DNA of 11,394 bases from Flavobacterium sp. (GTDB lineage Bacteria; Bacteroidota; Bacteroidia; Flavobacteriales; Flavobacteriaceae): the NCBI GenBank assembly GCA_004296145.1, contig SEBM01000074.1:1-11394 (forward strand), in the 5' to 3' direction. The position numbers and the translations under genes were made by a program. Below the pieces are notes generated by a model that made no database searches, was not told the DNA's origin, and saw only the letters and a list, made by a program, of their open reading frames with translations. Positions 7,226 to 11,394 of the stretch are shown piece by piece (positions within the stretch are counted from its first letter, which is position 1; every line of letters begins with the position of its first letter).

Positions 7226-7250
7226 AAGTTAAATGCAAAATACTTTAATC

Positions 7251-7264
7251 GACTAACGTTAGTC
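7251..7264. promoter_or_regulatory. 14-bp perfect palindrome, operator-like
   Basis: GACTAACGTTAGTC is a perfect palindrome without spacer. Sites of this form are often bound by TetR-type dimers, but no TetR gene is in the window. It lies 165 bases before the cupin gene and about 80 bases before its putative promoter, so it could also be incidental. Apart from this, 7176-7342 shows no gene. Confidence 0.4.
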
Positions 7265-7342
7265 CTCAGAAATTTTTCCAACTTTTTAAATTGTAAACAA
7301 ATTCATAAGTGGACACCTTTACTTTATTAAGTGTGTAATTCC

Positions 7343-7375
7343 TTGCAGATATTGCAATCAAAATAACTACATTTA
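7343..7375 (+). promoter_or_regulatory. Possible promoter of the cupin gene
   Basis: TTG at 7343-7345 and TACATTTA at 7368-7375 resemble the Bacteroidota -33 (TTTG) and -7 (TAnnTTTG) boxes with a 22-base spacer. Transcription would start near 7380, leaving a leader of about 50 bases before the ATG at 7429. Confidence 0.4.
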
Positions 7376-7428
7376 GATTTTAGTGTAATGATTAATTAAC
7401 TGACAATCAATGTTTAAATAATTAATTT

Positions 7429-7908
7429 ATGAAATTTGGTCAATTTTTTTTGGGTTTGCTGGTTGGTGGAATAGTTATTTATTTACTGTTAAAATACAGC
7501 ACGGACGCTATGAAATCTCCGGTCATAGCACGCGAAATTTCAGCACAGTGGAAGTGGCCCGATAGCTTAGATGCCATGGTAGCAGCACCAAATAATCATA
7601 GGCTCGTTTATGAAGACAGCAATGTTCGTGTTTTGATGGTAGCACTGGATAGCAAGAAATCTGAACCAATTCATACTCATAAATGGAGCAGTATAATGTG
7701 GATTGCTAAACCTATAGTTCCATGCCAAATAAATAATTATAAAAAAGCTAACGGAATGCTAGTTAAAACAGATAGTTTATTAATTGAGGAAATGCCAATC
7801 AATTTAGGCCAATTAATCGGGCCAGAAGCACCAACTTCCATTACTAATCTGAGCAATTCGAATGGTGAAGCATACCGAATTGAATTTAAAAAGGATTTCA
7901 AAAACTAA
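7429..7908 (+). CDS. Membrane-anchored cupin-like protein
   Basis: The 159-aa protein begins with a hydrophobic helix (residues about 5-22, FFLGLLVGGIVIYLLL) without a lipobox, so the rest is probably held at the periplasmic face of the inner membrane. Residues about 45-155 look like a small cupin: DSLDAMVAAPNNHRLVYEDSNVRVL, then EPIHTHKWSSIMWI, with His82 and His84 as candidate metal ligands, and a later beta part (LGQLIGPEAPTSITNLSN). Related proteins with an H-T-H/R-W segment are found as enzymes and as binding proteins, so a reaction cannot be named. The gene stands alone. ATG at 7429 follows AAATAATTAATTT with no Shine-Dalgarno. Confidence 0.75.
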   Translation: MKFGQFFLGLLVGGIVIYLLLKYSTDAMKSPVIAREISAQWKWPDSLDAMVAAPNNHRLVYEDSNVRVLMVALDSKKSEPIHTHKWSSIMWIAKPIVPCQINNYKKANGMLVKTDSLLIEEMPINLGQLIGPEAPTSITNLSNSNGEAYRIEFKKDFKN

Positions 7909-7933
7909 TAGTTTTTCAATGTTTGTTAACATT
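7900..7933 (+). terminator. Weak hairpins at the end of the cupin gene
   Basis: AAAAACT at 7900-7906 pairs with AGTTTTT at 7910-7916 across the stop codon, and AATGTT (7918-7923) with AACATT (7928-7933). Both are AT-rich; the first ends in a T run. A weak terminator is possible. Confidence 0.3.
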
Positions 7934-7953
7934 ATAATTCCTTATAGTATTGG

Positions 7954-8020
7954 AGCGAATTGCAATTATAACTCAAGGGGTAGATAGGTTAGGAAATCAA
8001 TACTTTCGTTCTGTGAGACA
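7954..8020 (+). repeat. Degenerate single copy of the interspersed repeat
   Basis: GCGAATTGCAATTATAACT, AAGGGG and then AATACTTTCGTTCTGTGAGAC follow the order CGTAATTGNTGCATTA-ACTTA, AGGGG, GAATACTTTCGTTTTGAGAC of the better copies. The central AGCTGAAAGAAAG block is lost. Same orientation as the others. Confidence 0.55.
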
Positions 8021-8140
8021 ATAACTTAAAGGGTAATTCTAAGTCCTGTAAAGAATCGACCATTTTTTGATAAAAACGATCCAATCCAACAATGATTAGG
8101 TCTTATCCAAGTTTGAGGCATAGCGCTCCACAACGTTCTC

Positions 8141-8170
8141 TTTGCTAACCGGAATTTTTATTTACATTAG
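8141..8170 (+). promoter_or_regulatory. Probable promoter of the Ere-like gene
   Basis: TTTG at 8141-8144 and TACATTAG at 8163-8170 (one change from TAnnTTTG) are spaced by 18 bases. The start site would be near 8175, giving a leader of about 15-20 bases before the TTG at 8192. Confidence 0.4.
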
Positions 8171-8191
8171 GTAGGTTAAATAACTAGCGAA

Positions 8192-9400
8192 TTGAAACAT
8201 CAAATTAAATCAGTAATCACCCAAGTGACAAAATTAATATGTCTTGTTATGATTGCTTTCCCAACTTTAGCTCAGCTTCAAACGAAATCACAAATTCACA
8301 GCCTAGAGTCTACTTCTTTGAAATCTGATTCTGGAAGATTGGCCTCAATGTTCGATGAACAAATAACTGGGAGTGTACGATTTGTTGGGCTTGGGGAGTT
8401 TTCCCACGGTGGAAACCAGATTATTCAATTTAAATCAAAAATGATTCAATATCTAGTTGAGCAAAAAGGCTATAGAGAACTAGTACTTGAATACCCCAAT
8501 ATAGTCATTTCTCCGCTGGCTGAATATTTGGTCAATAATAAGTCGATAAATATTGATAGCGTGGTATATCTCGCGAAAAGTACATTTGGTAGAACTTTCC
8601 TCGGAAACGCTTCGTTTTACGATTTATTGGTCTGGATAAAAGAATATAACTTATCTCATTTAGGCGATGAAATTAACTTGAGAGGTATTGACATTGAAGG
8701 TGCCTCTGGAGCTTTCCCAGAATATTTTATGACTAGCATTATGTCGTTCATGGATGCATTGGACGCATCTGAACTCCTTTCGGCGTGGAAAAGTATTCCT
8801 AATGATTCGGTTGTTGCAGTACAAACACAGTGGTTTCGTAAAAATCAGGAATTAATAAAATTGCGTGTTGAAAAAGGATATTTTGATAAATTGAATTACG
8901 ATGTCAAATGTGCAGAGTATAAGTTAATCCATGAAACGTTGCGAAGAACCAATGTTTACAGGGCGTCTGCATTTAGAGATAGCGTGATGGCGGCTAATGT
9001 TGTAGCGAAGGATAGTGCTAAAGCAATAATTTGGGCACACAATCTGCACATCACGACTTCTGATAATGTTGTCAGTATGGGCAATTATCTAAAAAAGATA
9101 GCTGGAAAACAATATTATACCATTCTTACAGACTTTTCAAAACAGTCAACGGTATGGTCGATATCTGACACAGGTGAGTTATTTAAGAAAACCTATGCAT
9201 CTAATGTAAAAACAGTTGCCAACAAAATGCTCAAAAAATATAATGTTGATCAGGGAATTATATTTTTTGAGGATATCAAAAATAAGCATCCCAAAGTCAA
9301 TTGCATTGAGCGCACAGGTAATCAATATATTTTTGGTAAAGGACGTCCATTTGACTGTCTAGTTGTATTAAGGAAAGTGACGCCATTTATTTTCCAATAA
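8192..9400 (+). CDS. Secreted erythromycin-esterase-like (Ere superfamily) protein
   Basis: The 402-aa protein has a signal peptide (hydrophobic LICLVMIAFPTLAQ, cleavage likely after TLA or AQ) and an Ere-type domain: VGLGEFSHGG (Glu69, His72; GLGE-THG in classic Ere), QYLVEQKGYRELVLEYP (Glu100), RGIDIEGA, and WAHNLHI at 281-287 (His283, His286). These are the sites that carry the catalytic His/Glu residues in EreA/B/C. Superfamily members hydrolyse macrolide lactones in some cases, but most relatives have other or unknown substrates, so resistance should not be assumed. The usual THG is SHG here. The start is TTG at 8192: the frame is open back to TAA at 8177-8179 with no ATG, and the next Met lies inside the signal helix. 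The gene stands alone behind its own promoter. Confidence 0.8.
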   Translation: MKHQIKSVITQVTKLICLVMIAFPTLAQLQTKSQIHSLESTSLKSDSGRLASMFDEQITGSVRFVGLGEFSHGGNQIIQFKSKMIQYLVEQKGYRELVLEYPNIVISPLAEYLVNNKSINIDSVVYLAKSTFGRTFLGNASFYDLLVWIKEYNLSHLGDEINLRGIDIEGASGAFPEYFMTSIMSFMDALDASELLSAWKSIPNDSVVAVQTQWFRKNQELIKLRVEKGYFDKLNYDVKCAEYKLIHETLRRTNVYRASAFRDSVMAANVVAKDSAKAIIWAHNLHITTSDNVVSMGNYLKKIAGKQYYTILTDFSKQSTVWSISDTGELFKKTYASNVKTVANKMLKKYNVDQGIIFFEDIKNKHPKVNCIERTGNQYIFGKGRPFDCLVVLRKVTPFIFQ

Positions 9401-9635
9401 TTATTAACGGGCGTATATACTTTTTCAAATAAACTATTAATATCTATTATTAAAATTCCCTCTTTTGACAAACTAATTGAGTTATAATATTACTTTGACT
9501 GATAAAATTTCGCTTAAAAACAGCCTAATTCATATTTTTCTGTTATTCCAATTATCATAACTCATTTCACTAATCAAAGGGGTCTTAGGGGTTTTTGATA
9601 ATGAGTTTTTGATTCAAAATTATCAAGTAAAAATA
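9401..9635. other. Intergenic region with inverted repeats
   Basis: No gene is seen. TTGATAAT at 9595-9602 pairs with ATTATCAA at 9619-9626 (8 bp, 16-base loop). Alternatively AATGAGTT at 9600-9607 pairs with AACTCATT at 9559-9566. The two pairings share bases and exclude each other. A terminator for the Ere-like gene or a regulatory RNA switch are both possible; nothing decides. Confidence 0.35.
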
Positions 9636-9740
9636 TTCGTTTTTTGAGACGTTTTCTCTTTGCCGTAATTGGTGCAAGGAAACTTAGAGCTGAAAGAAAG
9701 ATATAAATTAAGGTATGAACACTCTCTTTGTTTTAGACAG
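9636..9740 (+). repeat. Copy of the interspersed repeat (one unit plus the start of a second)
   Basis: The unit starts TTCGTTTTTTGAGACG, continues TTTTCTCTTTGCCGTAATTG, then AACTTAGAGCTGAAAGAAAG at about 9680-9699, then AAGGTATGAACACTC, and meets a second start TTGTTTTAGACAG near 9728-9740. Period about 90. Same orientation and order as at 6981-7175. Confidence 0.75.
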
Positions 9741-9779
9741 TTAGATGCTAACGACATAAGTTTCATTAACAAATTAAGA

Positions 9780-10724
9780 CTACTCAGATTTTTGATAATT
9801 ATTCAGACTCATATAATGTCTAGTAACATGTGAATCAATTTTTTTGCTAATTCTTCGAAAAAACTTATTCGCATCAGTTACATTTTTAAGGGTAGGAGTG
9901 AAAGACGTACCTCCATGACCTAACGAGTTTCTATTGTTTCGAAAATTATGATAAGTTTCGTTGTCAACGATGTCCATTTCAAAATAAAACAATTTTTTTA
10001 AGAAAGTTGGAATCTCATTTGCTTTCATGTTTTCACTGGTTGCCTTCAATGAATCAAGCATGGATGAAAACATAAGATCTTTAGGAAGTTGATATCCCTT
10101 TTTATTTAATTCCTGGCTGTACTTCCTATATCTGTCAATTTTTTTAGGGTCGTAGACTTTCGTTAAATCGCGGTATTCCTTCGAGGAATCTATTGCTTGC
10201 GCGTTAAGCAGGTATTGTGAAACGTTTAATTGCTCTAAAGTATCAATAACTTCCTTCGTTAATTCACTAATAAATGACTCGAAGTATGAAAATAATGAGA
10301 AGTATAAATATGATGCTAATTTCGCTTGATAACCACTTGTGGATGAGTATAAATTCGCAATGTAGTTTTTACTCTGACGTTTTAAAATATTTCGATTTGC
10401 ATTATAAGCTGTCACCCCAATCCTCGCAATGACAGACTCTTTAAATTCTCTATTGTTCAAAGGAATATCTTTGATTTCTTGCAATAAAACTAACTTAGAT
10501 TCGTCTAGTCCATTTTCTTTTAAATCCTTTAATGTTGATTCTTTAATATCGTAGATTACTGAAGGCTGGAAATAATCAGGCTCGGAAATTTTATCTATTT
10601 TGCCACCTCTAAACAAGTTTATGTTATGTTTTAATACAGGGACGCTAGAGGTTACAATAACAGCAAAACTGAAAATTTCCTGAGTCCTAGTCTTAAAAGC
10701 TATATAGGCGTTTGATTGTTTCAA
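9780..10724 (-). CDS. HEPN-domain protein, putative RNase
   Basis: The C-terminal half of this 314-aa protein looks like a HEPN domain of the type seen in defence and RNA-processing proteins: a first helix YLYFSLFSYFESFISELTKE (140-158) and, about 110 residues on, FRNNRNSLGHGG with the R-N-x3-H motif (Arg265, Asn266, His270) that forms the RNase active site in such dimers. Residues 1-120 are a separate region with no recognised family (QEIFSFAVIVTSSVPVL may be a buried helix). The start is TTG at 10722-10724: upstream the frame is open only to a TAG at 10752-10754, which lies inside the tRNA-like gene, and there is no ATG. Either translation starts at this TTG, 6 bases after the tRNA-like RNA, or the gene has lost its original 5' end. 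No antitoxin-sized gene is adjacent. Confidence 0.75.
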   Translation of the reverse strand: MKQSNAYIAFKTRTQEIFSFAVIVTSSVPVLKHNINLFRGGKIDKISEPDYFQPSVIYDIKESTLKDLKENGLDESKLVLLQEIKDIPLNNREFKESVIARIGVTAYNANRNILKRQSKNYIANLYSSTSGYQAKLASYLYFSLFSYFESFISELTKEVIDTLEQLNVSQYLLNAQAIDSSKEYRDLTKVYDPKKIDRYRKYSQELNKKGYQLPKDLMFSSMLDSLKATSENMKANEIPTFLKKLFYFEMDIVDNETYHNFRNNRNSLGHGGTSFTPTLKNVTDANKFFRRISKKIDSHVTRHYMSLNNYQKSE

Positions 10725-10730
10725 AATATG

Positions 10731-10830
10731 AAGAGCATGCAGGACTCGAACCTACGACTTGGCAATTGACACACGAACTACATTGGTCGCACGTCAGTTG
10801 CCTAGCTTTACCTGTTAAGCTAATGCTCTT
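10731..10830 (-). tRNA. tRNA-like gene with an oversized anticodon arm
   Basis: Read on the - strand, the 100-nt element folds as a tRNA. The acceptor AGAGCAT/ATGCTCT (10829-10823 with 10738-10732) has 7 perfect pairs. U8/A9 follow, then the D arm GCTT-AACAGGTA-AAGC (10820-10805, with the loop GG), a 5-base variable loop AAGTC (10760-10756) and the T arm GTAGG-TTCGAGT-CCTGC (10755-10739). The anticodon arm is abnormal: 42 nt (10802-10761) instead of 17. It pairs GGCAA/TTGCC, then mismatch C-A, TGAC/GTCA, three G-T wobbles, CGA/TCG, a mismatch and a C-G, leaving loop AATGTA: 16 of 18 positions paired. That loop has no U33, so normal decoding is unlikely. Removing 25 nt from its middle would restore a standard loop CT-GTC-AA (Asp) or CT-GAC-AA (Val). 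CCA is not encoded (TCATAT follows). It is too unlike tRNA-Sec or long-variable-arm tRNAs. It may be a decayed, decoy or regulatory tRNA-like RNA. Confidence 0.65.
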
Positions 10831-10832
10831 GG

Positions 10833-10840
10833 CAAAGTTA
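10833..10840 (-). promoter_or_regulatory. Consensus -7 box of the tRNA-like gene
   Basis: On the - strand TAACTTTG matches TAnnTTTG exactly and ends 2 bases before 10830, so transcription should begin at or within a base or two of the tRNA-like 5' end. A good -33 TTTG is not present at the usual distance (TCTTAC is there). The same transcript would run into the HEPN gene unless it is terminated or processed. Confidence 0.6.
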
Positions 10841-10850
10841 CAAATTTTTG

Positions 10851-11055
10851 TTCGTTTGGTAAGAGATTTTTTCTATCTGTCGTAGTTGCAGCATTGATTG
10901 ACACCTGAAAGAAAAATATAAACCAAGAAATGGGTTCCTTCCTTTCTTAAACATTTTTTCTCTTCGCCGCGATTGATGCATTAGTCTTACAGCTGAAAGA
11001 AAAGTGTCAGAAAAGTATTAGAGAAGGGGTTGGATACCTTCCTTTTTTGATACGA
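10851..11055 (+). repeat. Tandem array of the interspersed repeat (two units plus a partial third)
   Basis: Units start near 10851 (TTCGTTTGGTAAGAG), 10943 (TTTCTTAAACAT) and 11043 (TTTTTTGATACG). CTGAAAGAAA occurs at 10905 and 10993, a period of 88. Unit 2 is about 100 bases because of an insert of roughly 12 after CTGAAAGAAAAG. Unit 2 keeps CTCTTCGCCGCGATTGATGCA, TCTTACAGCTGAAAGAAA and AGGGGTTGGATACCTTCC. The array abuts the tRNA-like promoter. From 11056 to 11175 nothing further is seen. Confidence 0.7.
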
Positions 11056-11175
11056 AATTTACAATATCTATTTTTAATCCTATCAAAAATTCACCCATTT
11101 GGTAGATGATGTAAAATAGATGAAGTAGGCCGCTCAGTATCTAACAAGAACTTTGGGTAAATTAGGCTTACACAA

Positions 11176-11394
11176 TTAACTTTTGGACTGTTCTTTTTCC
11201 AGCAGCAAACGTATAACCTCAGTTTGATTAAAGATAATTAGATTTTGATCAGCTATTTTTTCCTTCAAGGAATCGATTTGTGCCTTTCTCTCCTGTTCTT
11301 CTTCATTTATAAAAGTTTTGAGCGGTTCCTGATCATTATAAAATTCGAAAAGATTTTCCTCTAAAAGCTGAGATAGCTTCAAAAGCCTGGATGT
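11176..11394 (-). CDS. C-terminal part of a probable XRE-type HTH regulator (cut by the window edge)
   Basis: The frame is open to the window edge, beyond the TTG at 11380-11382 (upstream residues TSRLL), so the start lies outside. The visible 72 residues read LLKLSQLLEENLFEFYNDQEPL, then an Arg/Lys/Glu-rich coiled coil to the end (ERKAQIDSLKEKIADQNLIIFNQTEVIRLLLEK). Bacteroidota XRE regulators often end in this way: a segment like LLxRISxxLxxNFFxxYxxEEPL after the HTH, then a coiled coil. The HTH itself is not visible, so the call is by resemblance. Bases 11056-11175 downstream contain no clear terminator. Confidence 0.55.
   Translation of the reverse strand, partial: TSRLLKLSQLLEENLFEFYNDQEPLKTFINEEEQERKAQIDSLKEKIADQNLIIFNQTEVIRLLLEKEQSKS

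Noticed and set aside
8192..9400. Macrolide resistance gene call
   Set aside because: Family membership alone does not show macrolide hydrolysis; the motif differs and the protein is secreted.
6981..9740. Integron attC sites
   Set aside because: The units lack the paired RYYYAAC/GTTRRRY core sites and the large imperfect palindrome of attC, and no tyrosine integrase gene is present.
10731..10830. Selenocysteine tRNA or a long-variable-arm tRNA (Leu/Ser/Tyr)
   Set aside because: The extra length is between D arm and variable loop, in the anticodon arm; the variable loop is 5 nt and the D stem 4 bp.
10731..10830. tRNA with an archaeal-type (bulge-helix-bulge) intron
   Set aside because: Removing 25 nt would restore a normal loop, but bacteria lack the splicing endonuclease and the arm pairs through as one long helix, so I keep it only as a possibility to test.
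6981..11055. CRISPR array
   Set aside because: Units are imperfect along their whole 88-100 bases, with no identical short repeat and no unique spacers of equal size, and there are only two to three units per site.

Overview
The window looks like chromosomal DNA of a low-GC Bacteroidota, most likely in or near the Sphingobacteriaceae (Pedobacter/Mucilaginibacter type). The reasons are TAnnTTTG-type promoter boxes, lipoproteins with a short lipobox and no Shine-Dalgarno preference, a DUF4369-TlpA type thioredoxin gene, a stand-alone MutS-like ATPase and a short Crp/Fnr regulator. The assignment is from gene style only.

Left block (1-2507, + strand): the tail of an upstream gene overlaps a Crp/Fnr-family regulator by ATGA. 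After it come a large lipoprotein with a Gly/Pro-rich linker and a predicted permuted papain-like (His...Cys) C-terminal domain, and a small membrane protein 11 bases downstream. Two TTGTG...CACAA palindromes, one just before the regulator and one just before the lipoprotein, suggest that the regulator controls itself and the lipoprotein pair.

Middle block (2663-6254, - strand): a small lipoprotein, a decayed DUF4369-TlpA thioredoxin gene with one nonsense codon and two frameshifts, a serine recombinase lacking its catalytic N-terminus, and an intact MutS-like ATPase. This is a region of gene decay and past rearrangement.

Right block (6255-11394): unrelated single genes (an unknown 131-aa protein, a membrane-anchored cupin, a secreted erythromycin-esterase-like protein, a HEPN-domain protein) separated by long non-coding stretches. 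These stretches hold a family of imperfect repeats of about 88-100 bases, all in one orientation, sometimes in tandem, with degenerate single copies. One core copy lies exactly where the recombinase gene is cut.

The most unusual object is at 10731-10830 (- strand): a tRNA-like gene with good acceptor, D and T arms, but a 42-nt anticodon arm (16 of 18 positions paired) in place of the usual 17 nt. It has a consensus promoter box 3 bases before its 5' end. It ends 6 bases before the TTG start of the HEPN gene, so it would form the 5' leader of a putative RNase mRNA. The window closes with the C-terminal part of a probable XRE-type regulator.
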